Shown: positions 1 through 5,594, counted from the stretch's first letter. The stretch: 6,527 nt of DNA from Pirellulaceae bacterium (GCA_030744095.1 JASLRF010000293.1:1-6527); one strand, 5' to 3'. Notes: generated from the letters alone by a model not told the origin. Numbers and translations are program-made.

Positions 1-633
1 CGCTTCGGTCGCTTTTAGGCCACCACGAATCGCATCGCGCGTGCGATTTTCGTCGTGAACCTTTTGCCAAGCTCGCTCGATCACCTGCTCTTCGATTTCT
101 CTTGGCACCACGACAATCCCATCCAGGTCGGCGAACACCAGATCGCCCGGGCAGAACCGAACTCCAGCAATCTCGACGGGCACATCGAGATCGATGACGC
201 GTTGCCGATTCTGGCTGTCGTAGGCGCTGGTCTGTCGCGCGAATACAGGGAATTCCATCTCTCGCATCTTGGCAACATCTCGGACCGCACCGTCGACGAT
301 GGCGCCCAGGCAGCCCGAATTGCGGGCAGCGGTCGAAAGTAGCTCGCCCCAGAGCGCTGAATGACAAGATCCGCTTGCCGCTGCAATCATCACATCATCG
401 GCCTGACAACTGTCGACGGCCCGCAACTCCAGCTCGTACGGTCGCGGATCTTCGTGGAACATGTCCGCCCACAGTGTTGTCTTGCAGCGTCCCACCAGCA
501 GGGTGTCACCGCTGTAGGGTCGCAGGCAAACGCGAGGAGATTGGTGGCGAAATCCCAACGAATCCAGCGCGTCGGCGACCACGGCCGCGTACAAAGATTC
601 GCGCATCATGGCCAACGTAATGTCAGATGGCAT
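1..633 (-). CDS. RraA/HMG-aldolase family protein, C-terminus cut by window edge
   Basis: An open frame read on the minus strand from ATG at 633 to the left edge gives 211 residues without a stop. It has the RraA-family core: G96-E97-L98-L99, then G110-x-x-x-D-G-x-x-R118-D119, and a C-terminal P162-G-D-L-V-x-A-D-x-D-G-x-x-V-V-P stretch. Family members are trimeric or hexameric. They are either metal-dependent aldolases that split 4-hydroxy-4-methyl-2-oxoglutarate or related oxo-acids to pyruvate, or RNase E inhibitors. The aldolase signature is usually D-x20-R-D; here it is E97-x20-R118-D119, so aldolase activity is plausible but not assured. The start is supported by AAAGGAA six bases upstream. 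Family length is about 210-240 residues, so little is missing. The gene is divergent from an M81 peptidase/deacylase pair, which favours a small-molecule catabolic role over RNase control (inference). Confidence 0.88.
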   Translation of the reverse strand, partial: MPSDITLAMMRESLYAAVVADALDSLGFRHQSPRVCLRPYSGDTLLVGRCKTTLWADMFHEDPRPYELELRAVDSCQADDVMIAAASGSCHSALWGELLSTAARNSGCLGAIVDGAVRDVAKMREMEFPVFARQTSAYDSQNRQRVIDLDVPVEIAGVRFCPGDLVFADLDGIVVVPREIEEQVIERAWQKVHDENRTRDAIRGGLKATEA

Positions 634-639
634 GAGAGT

Positions 640-646
640 TTCCTTT
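640..646 (-). promoter_or_regulatory. Ribosome binding site of the RraA-family gene
   Basis: On the minus strand the sequence reads AAAGGAA, six bases before the ATG at 633. It fixes this start. The frame stays open upstream without any further ATG that is well placed. Confidence 0.6.
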
Positions 647-733
647 GCCGGTAAGTGGCGAGGGGCGAAGCGAAGCTGTATTTTGTATGCCAGCGGCGCG
701 ACTGGATAAACCACACATGAAGCGAATTGTGTG

Positions 734-756
734 ACCACGGCCAGGACGACCGTGGT
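734..756. promoter_or_regulatory. Inverted repeat in divergent intergenic region, candidate operator
   Basis: ACCACGG (734-740) and CCGTGGT (750-756) form a perfect 7-bp inverted repeat with a 9-base spacer. It lies in the 634-800 gap between the divergent RraA-family and M81 genes. The centre-to-centre spacing of 16 bases suits a dimeric helix-turn-helix repressor that would control both directions. No convincing -35/-10 pair could be assigned to either gene. No regulator gene is visible here, so the role is inferred from position and symmetry only. Confidence 0.35.
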
Positions 757-800
757 TGGCCCTGCCGCCTATCTCTTGCCAATTTGCGAAAGCACAATCT

Positions 801-2282
801 ATGCGCGTCGGCATTATCGCCCTGCTTCACGAATCCAACACATTTATCGCACAACCGACGACGTTGGACCATTTTCGTGAGAACTGGCTATTCACGGGCG
901 AGACCATTCGAGAGCGGCTGGCGGACACGCCACATGAAGTGGGCGGTTTCCTGGCTGGATTGGCCGCCGACCGAACTGAAGCGGTGCCGCTGTTGGCCGC
1001 CCGCGCAATGCCATTCGGCCCCCTTTCGGCGGACTGTTTCGACGTACTGTTGGAGATCATGCGAGCTGAACTGTCGGCCGCCGGACCGTTGGACGGCATC
1101 CTCGTCGCGCCGCATGGAGCGACCGTCAGCGAGGCGTTCCCCGATGCTGACGGTCATTGGCTATCGGAATTGCGAGATCTGGTCGGTCCAGAATTGCCAG
1201 TTATTGGGACGCTGGACGCCCACGCGAATCTGTCTCAAAAAATGATCGACGCGACCGATGCGCTGATCGCGTATCGGACAAACCCACATCTGGATCAACG
1301 CGATCGAGGAATCGAAGCGGCCGTCATGCTGGCAGCCACGCTGCGAGGTGAAATCGCGCCGACCCAGGCTGCGGCGTTTCCGCCCATGGCAATCAACATT
1401 GAACGGCAATTGATCAGCGATCCACATTGTCAGCCGTTGTATCAACTGGCTGATCGGTTGCGAGACCGAGACCGGGTCTTGTCAAACAGCATTCTGCTTG
1501 GATTTCCCTACGCAGACGTGGCAGAGATGGGCTCATCCACGATCGTCGTCACCGATGGCGACGCGGAACTCGCGCGACGGTCAACCGCCGCGCTGGCGGA
1601 GTATCTGTGGACACATCGCGAGGATTTCGCCGGTCAGCTGTTAGAGATCGAGACGGCGCTGGACCAAGTGACCAGCCTGCCCGGCCCAATTTGCTTGCTC
1701 GACATGGGCGACAACGTAGGGGGAGGATCGCCCGGCGACAGTACGCATTTGGCGTACGCCATCGACGCTCGTGGCATCACGGATGCGTTCGTTTGCCTCT
1801 ACGATCCTCCAGCTGTCCAGCAAGCAGCCTCAGGTGGTGTGGGCGCTCAAGTCGAAATGGCTGTCGGCGGCAAGACCGATCAGTTGCACGGGAAACCGTT
1901 CTCGGCGAGATTCACCGTGAAAGGCCTGTACGATGGCCGCTTTCATGAACCCGAAACGCGTCACGGAGGTTTTACCGACTGTGATCAAGGCCCGACAGCG
2001 GTTGTGCGAGCCGAAACGGGCGTGACGTTTATGCTGACATCGCGTCGTATGCCACCGTTCAGCCTGCATCAGCTGACGACCTTCGATGTCGACCCAACGC
2101 AGTTCCACGTCTTAGTTGCCAAAGGAGTGAACGCGCCAGTTGCGGCGTACCGGCCGGTCTGCCGCCATCTGCTCCGCGTCAACACGCCCGGCTGCACGAC
2201 CGCCGACATGACAACGTTGAACTTCGAAGACCGACGGCGACCACTGTTTCCGTTTGAAAAGGATTCTGCCTGGGAGCCGTAA
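801..2282 (+). CDS. M81 family metallopeptidase (MlrC-like)
   Basis: This 493-residue protein belongs to the MlrC/M81 family, with an N-terminal DUF1485-type domain (about 1-290) and a C-terminal MlrC domain (about 297-475). The ATG at 801 leads straight into the family N-terminus M-R-V-G-I-I-A-L-L-H10-E11-S-N-T-F. An in-frame TTG at 756 would add 15 non-conserved residues, so it was not chosen. Likely metal ligands are D139 and H141 (L-D-A-H-A-N) and H163 (T-N-P-H). The 22-residue gap from the second to the third ligand equals that reported for the zinc site of Sphingomonas MlrC. The glycine-rich C-domain motif D301-M-G-D-N-V-G-G-G-S-P-G-D-S-T is intact. MlrC cleaves linearised microcystin, but most homologues act on unknown amide or peptide substrates. 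The protein has no signal peptide and is probably cytoplasmic. A zinc deacylase gene follows 9 bases downstream, suggesting one transcript and one pathway. No strong ribosome binding site is visible. Confidence 0.93.
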   Translation: MRVGIIALLHESNTFIAQPTTLDHFRENWLFTGETIRERLADTPHEVGGFLAGLAADRTEAVPLLAARAMPFGPLSADCFDVLLEIMRAELSAAGPLDGILVAPHGATVSEAFPDADGHWLSELRDLVGPELPVIGTLDAHANLSQKMIDATDALIAYRTNPHLDQRDRGIEAAVMLAATLRGEIAPTQAAAFPPMAINIERQLISDPHCQPLYQLADRLRDRDRVLSNSILLGFPYADVAEMGSSTIVVTDGDAELARRSTAALAEYLWTHREDFAGQLLEIETALDQVTSLPGPICLLDMGDNVGGGSPGDSTHLAYAIDARGITDAFVCLYDPPAVQQAASGGVGAQVEMAVGGKTDQLHGKPFSARFTVKGLYDGRFHEPETRHGGFTDCDQGPTAVVRAETGVTFMLTSRRMPPFSLHQLTTFDVDPTQFHVLVAKGVNAPVAAYRPVCRHLLRVNTPGCTTADMTTLNFEDRRRPLFPFEKDSAWEP

Positions 2283-2291
2283 GAGAAGACC

Positions 2292-3248
2292 ATGAAAGGT
2301 GGTTTGATGGTAGAGATTCAAAAATCGCAAATCATCGGTCAAAAAAGCGGACCGCACTTGCTAATTACCGGAGGCGTACATGGCGACGAATTCGAGCCGA
2401 TGTGGGCCATTCGCCGGTTGGCCGGTGAAGTCGATGCCGACGCGCTTCGCGGGCGTCTGACGCTCGTGCCTGTCGCCAATGAAGCTGCCTTTCTGCGCGG
2501 CGAGCGGACGGCAGACGACCAGCTCGATCTGGCCAGAACGTGCCCGGGCAAACCTGACGGCTCGATCACCGAACGGACCGCACATGCGCTGAGCGAACTG
2601 ATTCGGACCGCTGATTTCTACATCGATCTCCACACGGGCGGTCGTGCGATGAGCGTCTGGCCGCTGGTTGGCTACAAGCTGGTTCGCGATGCCAAGATGT
2701 TGGCGACCCAGCGACGGATGGCGCGGGCATTTAACCTGCCAGTGGTTTGGGGCACGGATTACCGCCTGCAAGGTCGCACATTGTCCGTCGCTCGGGACGC
2801 GAACATTCCGTCGATTTACGCCGAGTACTTGGGGTCCGGATTGTGCGATCCCAAGGGGGTCGATGCCTATGTCGAAGGTTGCCTCAACGTAATGGCGGAA
2901 CTGGATATGCTGGACGGCGCCAGCTTGTCGCACCAAGGGGCGGCATCACGAATTCGATATGAAGTGGATGATCATCGAGAAAGTGCCGGCCACATGCAGA
3001 TCCGCAATCCATCACCGCGAACTGGGTTCTTCCAACCCGCCGTGCAGCTTGGACAGTCCATCACCGTTGGTGCCGCGCTGGGAGAAGTTACCGACGTTAT
3101 GGGCGAGCAACGCACGACCGTCTGGTCACGGGAGAGCGGCATCGTGATTGTATTACGCACTTTTTCACGCGTTTTCGAGGGTGACGCGTTGGCCGTGATT
3201 CTGGAGACCGACCTACCGCCCCGCGAGGACGAACATGCCTCAAATTAA
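2292..3248 (+). CDS. AstE/AspA-type zinc deacylase (succinylglutamate desuccinylase/aspartoacylase family)
   Basis: This 318-residue protein has the zinc-carboxypeptidase-like fold of the succinylglutamate desuccinylase/aspartoacylase family, which removes acyl groups from N-acyl amino acids or similar amides. Zinc ligands are H30 and E33 (G-G-V-H-G-D-E) and H114 (I-D-L-H-T-G-G). E178, in I-Y-A-E-Y-L-G, is the probable catalytic glutamate. The substrate-binding segment usually reads D-L-N-R-x-F-P-G; here it is D79-L-A-R82-T-C-P-G, keeping the arginine but losing the asparagine. The C-terminal part (about 225-315) looks like the usual beta-rich domain. The gene starts 9 bases after the M81 stop, so it is almost certainly co-transcribed with it. 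The start is uncertain: ATG 2292 has only GAGAAG upstream, whereas ATG 2307, giving 313 residues, has AGGTGG four bases before it. The exact substrate is unknown. Confidence 0.9.
   Translation: MKGGLMVEIQKSQIIGQKSGPHLLITGGVHGDEFEPMWAIRRLAGEVDADALRGRLTLVPVANEAAFLRGERTADDQLDLARTCPGKPDGSITERTAHALSELIRTADFYIDLHTGGRAMSVWPLVGYKLVRDAKMLATQRRMARAFNLPVVWGTDYRLQGRTLSVARDANIPSIYAEYLGSGLCDPKGVDAYVEGCLNVMAELDMLDGASLSHQGAASRIRYEVDDHRESAGHMQIRNPSPRTGFFQPAVQLGQSITVGAALGEVTDVMGEQRTTVWSRESGIVIVLRTFSRVFEGDALAVILETDLPPREDEHASN
2297..2302 (+). promoter_or_regulatory. Ribosome binding site favouring the alternative deacylase start at 2307
   Basis: AGGTGG lies four bases before the in-frame ATG at 2307, inside the first codons of the longer reading from 2292. 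It is a better match to the 16S tail than GAGAAG before 2292, but its spacing is short. The choice moves the N-terminus by five residues and no conserved residue depends on it. Confidence 0.35.
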
Positions 3249-3663
3249 GGTCAACATGCGTTGCCAATTCGCTCTTTACCTGCTGAATTGGGGTTTTGTG
3301 CGACGAAACGGGCCTATCACAAACGGGCTGGACCGAGCGCAGCTCTCGTTTTGCTGGGGAAAACTCCCTAGTTTCACGCAAAACCAGACGGTATCGCGAT
3401 CCGGCGGCAGCCAGGAAAACGAGCGACATTCCCAGGCTAATGCGCTGGTCGCGGCGACCGGCGATCGGTACGATTCCAACAGGGTTCCGCTTGCGGCCTG
3501 GAATGGGCGGACTTAGATTAGGGTGACAAAGACGGTCGCTCGTGCGACGGGGCACAGTTAATTGAGCCCCCAGCTCTCGCGGCCCAATTGCCCACCGCGA
3601 AGCTCGCCATTGTTGCTGAGTCTTACACTTCTTTCAGGAAAGATTAAAAGAGGAGTTGGTTCC
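3249..3663. other. 415-bp intergenic region without a supported gene
   Basis: This is the longest gene-free stretch in the window. Reading frames are open on both strands, including one starting at 3235 that overlaps the deacylase end, and one on the minus strand running into it. Their proteins are rich in Arg, Ser and Pro, resemble no family I know, and lack good start sites. Small symmetries are GGTCGCGGCGACC (3447-3459) and a GGGGC/GCCCC pair at 3549-3570, which has no T-run and so is not an intrinsic terminator. No tRNA, THI box or other RNA motif was recognised. It probably holds the promoter of the gene at 3664, but no clear -35/-10 pair can be named. Confidence 0.5.
3651..3655 (+). promoter_or_regulatory. 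Ribosome binding site deciding the start at 3664
   Basis: AGGAG lies eight bases before the ATG at 3664, an optimal arrangement. It supports 3664 over an in-frame TTG at 3562, which would prepend 34 residues, and over the ATG at 3676. Confidence 0.7.
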
Positions 3664-4230
3664 ATGTTGCATCGGATGAATCACAAGGGAGCGCTCCTGT
3701 TTGGCGCCGGCCTGTCTCTGGGACTTTGCGTTGGCGTTGGGATGCTGATTGGTGCCCTGGTCAGTCAGCAAGGCCAGTCGTCGAAACAAGGTTTCCCGGT
3801 GGAATTGTTACATGCCTCGGCGACAGATAGTACGAGCACGATGGCCATCTCCACCGGCCACATTGCCGACAACATTGAAGGCCTTTTCGTCTTGGATTTC
3901 ATAACCGGCAATCTCCAGTGCGAAGTCCTCAATTCTCGCACGGGCGGCGCTGGCGGCCTGTTCAGACATAACGTCTCGCTTGATTTGGGTGTGCAACAAG
4001 GAAAACAGCCTAGGTATTTGATGGCGACGGGTGTGGCCGATTTTCGGGTCCAGGCAGGTGGCAATCTTAGGCCTGCAGGCTGTATCGTCTATGTCGCAGA
4101 TGCGAATTCAGGTCGTTACGCGGCCTACATGTTGCCCTGGAATAAGGCTGCCGCCCAACAAAACGTCAACCAGGTCTATCCGATGAAGTTGTTGTGGACG
4201 GGCAACGTCCGTAACGTGGTTGTCGAATAG
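3664..4230 (+). CDS. Membrane-anchored hypothetical protein, planctomycete type
   Basis: This 188-residue protein has a short basic N-terminus (H3, R4, H7, K8) and one hydrophobic helix at about 9-34, rich in Gly and Leu. It is therefore probably an inner-membrane anchored protein with the rest outside the cytoplasm; no lipobox is evident. The soluble part (about 60-188) carries two similar-looking motifs: E72-G-L-F-V-L-D-F-I-T-G-N-L-Q-C86 followed by N-x-R-T-G, and C140-I-V-Y-V-A-D-A-N-S-G-R-Y-A-A-Y. The D-x-x-T/S-G pattern recalls single blades of beta-propellers, but the domain is too small for a propeller. C86 and C140 could form a disulfide. I recall similar short proteins from planctomycete genomes, without known function. 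A strong ribosome binding site precedes the ATG and an intrinsic terminator lies 55 bases after the stop, so it appears to be a single-gene transcript. Confidence 0.8.
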   Translation: MLHRMNHKGALLFGAGLSLGLCVGVGMLIGALVSQQGQSSKQGFPVELLHASATDSTSTMAISTGHIADNIEGLFVLDFITGNLQCEVLNSRTGGAGGLFRHNVSLDLGVQQGKQPRYLMATGVADFRVQAGGNLRPAGCIVYVADANSGRYAAYMLPWNKAAAQQNVNQVYPMKLLWTGNVRNVVVE

Positions 4231-4235
4231 AGTGA

Positions 4236-4248
4236 TGTGAAATTCACA
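4236..4248. promoter_or_regulatory. Perfect short palindrome TGTGAA-A-TTCACA
   Basis: TGTGAA and TTCACA are separated by a single base, five bases after the stop of the upstream gene. A one-base loop cannot fold well in RNA, so a protein-binding site is likelier than a hairpin. The half-sites recall those of the CRP family, but the spacing (three bases between TGTGA and TCACA instead of six) does not fit CRP. Confidence 0.25.
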
Positions 4249-4250
4249 AA

Positions 4251-4266
4251 CGTGCTGCTTCGCACG
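4251..4266 (+). other. Small hairpin before the terminator
   Basis: CGTGC (4251-4255) pairs perfectly with GCACG (4262-4266) around a six-base loop TGCTTC. It lies 20 bases before the intrinsic terminator. It may protect the 3' end of the upstream transcript, or be part of a leader if a promoter for thiS lies upstream. It has no T-run of its own. Confidence 0.35.
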
Positions 4267-4285
4267 CCTGTCTGGAAAAGTCATC

Positions 4286-4320
4286 GACTCGGCATCTTCG
4301 CGATGTCGGGTCTTTTTTTT
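4286..4320 (+). terminator. Rho-independent terminator
   Basis: An 11-bp stem (4286-4296 with 4302-4312) contains nine Watson-Crick pairs and two G-T wobbles, closes a TTCGC loop, and is followed directly by eight T residues (4313-4320). It ends the transcript of the gene at 3664-4230. It also stands only 11 bases before the thiS start codon, which limits where thiS transcription can begin. Confidence 0.9.
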
Positions 4321-4325
4321 ATACT
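4320..4325 (+). promoter_or_regulatory. Candidate -10 element of a leaderless thiS promoter
   Basis: TATACT matches five of six bases of TATAAT and occupies -12 to -7 relative to the A of the thiS ATG. This is the position seen for leaderless bacterial genes, where transcription starts at the A of the start codon. It begins on the last T of the terminator run. The -35 position falls in the terminator loop and stem (around 4297-4302) and matches the consensus poorly. No Shine-Dalgarno sequence exists in the 11 bases before thiS, in agreement with this reading. Confidence 0.5.
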
Positions 4326-4331
4326 GCGGTT

Positions 4332-4532
4332 ATGAAGATCATCTTTAATGGCGAGTCTCGCGTCGTGACGGACGAGATTACAGTCGCGGACCTGCTTGCT
4401 GAATTCAATTTGACGCCTCGGTTCGTTGCCGTGGAAGTCAACGAGGAACTTGCGCCGCGAGCTGGACACAAGACCCATGTCTTACGCGACGGCGATCAGG
4501 TCGAAATCGTGACACTAGTCGGTGGAGGATAA
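4332..4532 (+). CDS. thiS: Sulfur carrier protein ThiS
   Basis: This is a complete 66-residue ubiquitin-like protein, the usual ThiS length. It shows the expected V-x-D-L-L start of the helix (A19-D-L-L-A), the V-A-V-E-V-N-E-E segment (33-40), and the D-G-D-x-V-E-I-V-T-L-V-G-G-G C-terminus. The terminal Gly-Gly is adenylated by ThiF and converted to a thiocarboxylate, which donates sulfur to thiazole formation by ThiG in thiamine biosynthesis in the cytoplasm. thiG follows six bases after the stop. No thiF is present in the window. The ATG has no ribosome binding site and sits 11 bases after a terminator, so translation may be leaderless. No TPP riboswitch consensus was seen upstream. Confidence 0.95.
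   Translation: MKIIFNGESRVVTDEITVADLLAEFNLTPRFVAVEVNEELAPRAGHKTHVLRDGDQVEIVTLVGGG
4524..4529 (+). promoter_or_regulatory. thiG ribosome binding site inside the thiS 3' end
   Basis: GGAGGA is a near-perfect anti-16S match nine bases before the thiG ATG at 4539. The same bases are the codons for the last two glycines of ThiS, so the catalytic C-terminus and the thiG translation signal share sequence. This suggests translational coupling. Confidence 0.75.
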
Positions 4533-4538
4533 GCTAGG

Positions 4539-5417
4539 ATGACAAAGGAAACCCAAGTGACGGAATCGCCAATCACGGATCATCCGCCCACCGCCCAGGC
4601 GGAGTCATTCGAACTGGGCAACCATCTGTTTCAGAGCCGGCTGATTGTGGGGACGGGCAAATACGAATCCTATGATCTTATGCGCGATTCGCTCGAACTG
4701 TCCGGTGCCCAGTGCGTGACCGTGGCCGTTCGACGTGAGCGACTTTATGACGGTGCGGGGAGGAACATCCTCGATTACATCGATCTGGACCGTTACACGG
4801 TGTTGCCCAACACGGCTGGCTGCTTCAATGCAAAAGACGCCGTCCGTACCGCCCGGCTCGGCCGCGAGATTCTGCTAGGCCTGGAAAACCCTGGTGCCGA
4901 TTGGGTCAAGCTGGAAGTGTTGGGCGATACGAAGACGCTGCTGCCGGATCCAATCGAAACACTCGGGGCGACAGAGCAACTTGTGGCCGAAGGCTTTCAT
5001 GTCCTTTGCTATACCAACGACGATCCAATCGCGGCCCGGCGACTGAAAGCGGCCGGCGCGACTGCGGTGATGCCGGCGGGCAGCCCAATCGGATCAGGGC
5101 AGGGCGTCTTGAATGCGAACAACCTTCGGATCTGTCTTGAATATCTGAAGGAAGACGACCCCAACTATCCCGTCATTGTTGACGCAGGTGTCGGCACGGC
5201 CAGCGATGTGACGATCGCGATGGAGCTAGGGGTTGACGGCGTGTTGCTTAACACAGGAATCGCGCACGCGCGTGATCCACTGGGCATGGCCCGTGCCATG
5301 AAAGCGGCCTGCGAAGCCGGACGCTGGGCGTACTTGTCCGGTCGCATTCCCAGACGTTTGTATGCCACCGCCAGCAGTCCCGAAGACGGCGTGATCGGGT
5401 CACGTCCACGCTGGTAA
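4539..5417 (+). CDS. thiG: Thiazole synthase ThiG
   Basis: ThiG builds the thiazole phosphate of thiamine from 1-deoxy-D-xylulose 5-phosphate, dehydroglycine and sulfur from ThiS thiocarboxylate. It is a cytoplasmic TIM-barrel enzyme. All family blocks are present: [12 protein letters not shown] (31-42), L-P-N-T-A-G-C, W-V-K124-L-E-V-L-G-D with K124 as the Schiff-base lysine, [29 protein letters not shown]-x-A-x-D-P and [12 protein letters not shown]. At 292 residues it exceeds the usual 255-265. The excess is a polar N-terminal leader of about 22 residues, with a few more at the C-terminus. The ATG at 4539 is fixed by GGAGGA nine bases before it. It forms an operon with thiS, six bases apart. 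Confidence 0.97.
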   Translation: MTKETQVTESPITDHPPTAQAESFELGNHLFQSRLIVGTGKYESYDLMRDSLELSGAQCVTVAVRRERLYDGAGRNILDYIDLDRYTVLPNTAGCFNAKDAVRTARLGREILLGLENPGADWVKLEVLGDTKTLLPDPIETLGATEQLVAEGFHVLCYTNDDPIAARRLKAAGATAVMPAGSPIGSGQGVLNANNLRICLEYLKEDDPNYPVIVDAGVGTASDVTIAMELGVDGVLLNTGIAHARDPLGMARAMKAACEAGRWAYLSGRIPRRLYATASSPEDGVIGSRPRW

Positions 5418-5436
5418 GACAAACCTCTGGCCGATT

Positions 5437-5454
5437 CAACATGGTAGCCATTTG
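5437..5454 (+). repeat. Left 18-bp direct repeat flanking the inverted-repeat element
   Basis: CAACATGGTAGCCATTTG recurs at 5577-5594 with one mismatch (A to G at position 14), 140 bases away. The two copies bracket the 19-bp inverted repeat. They are longer than typical target-site duplications, so they may instead be ends of a repeat unit. Confidence 0.7.
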
Positions 5455-5491
5455 GGTAGTGGGTCAGCTTGAACGCTCCGCATTGCTGGAA

Positions 5492-5566
5492 GGGGTCGGG
5501 AGTCTTTTTCGGATGACAGCGTACGAGTGTTCGGGCGAGCTTTGGCTGAAAAAGACTCCCGACCCC
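5492..5566. repeat. Perfect 19-bp inverted repeat, REP/MITE-like element
   Basis: GGGGTCGGGAGTCTTTTTC (5492-5510) is the exact reverse complement of 5548-5566, with a 37-base spacer. The T-tracts face the spacer instead of following the stem, so this is not a standard intrinsic terminator. It lies between the convergent thiG and membrane-protein genes, a usual site for REP elements mobilised by RAYT-type (IS200-like) transposases. No transposase is encoded here, so any movement would need one in trans (inference). Confidence 0.75.
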
Positions 5567-5576
5567 CTCGATGGCA

Positions 5577-5594
5577 CAACATGGTAGCCGTTTG
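5577..5594 (+). repeat. Right 18-bp direct repeat flanking the inverted-repeat element
   Basis: CAACATGGTAGCCGTTTG is the second copy of the repeat at 5437-5454 (17 of 18 identical). It begins 10 bases after the inverted repeat ends, while the left copy ends 37 bases before it, so the arrangement is asymmetric. Confidence 0.7.

Noticed and set aside
683..710. -35/-10-like pair (TTGTAT and GATAAA) before the M81 gene
   Set aside because: The match to consensus is weak and the spacing is poor, so it is no better than background.
733..748. Similarity between GACCACGGCC near 733 and near 5596, suggesting a shared repeat family
   Set aside because: A 10-base exact match is expected by chance in a window this size, and the extended similarity needs an indel.
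756..800. TTG start adding 15 residues to the M81 protein
   Set aside because: The added residues are not family-like, and the ATG at 801 opens directly into the conserved N-terminus.
3235..3516. 93-residue plus-strand frame whose ATG overlaps the deacylase stop
   Set aside because: The overlap resembles translational coupling, but no ribosome binding site is seen and the protein has no conserved pattern or domain-like hydrophobic periodicity.
3097..3555. 152-residue minus-strand reading frame crossing the deacylase 3' end
   Set aside because: It overlaps a well-supported gene, has an Arg/Pro/Ser-rich composition typical of shadow frames, and no recognisable motif or ribosome binding site.
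3562..3663. TTG start adding 34 residues to the anchored protein
   Set aside because: AGGAG eight bases before ATG 3664 and the standard signal-anchor layout favour the shorter form.
4236..4248. CRP/FNR binding site
   Set aside because: The half-sites look similar, but the spacer is three bases instead of six.
4231..4331. TPP riboswitch controlling thiSG
   Set aside because: None of the conserved aptamer blocks (such as the CUGAGA segment) is present in the upstream region.
5492..5566. Inverted repeat read as a bidirectional intrinsic terminator for the convergent genes
   Set aside because: The T-tracts lie on the loop side of the stem and the loop is 37 bases, so it lacks the stem-then-T-run order.
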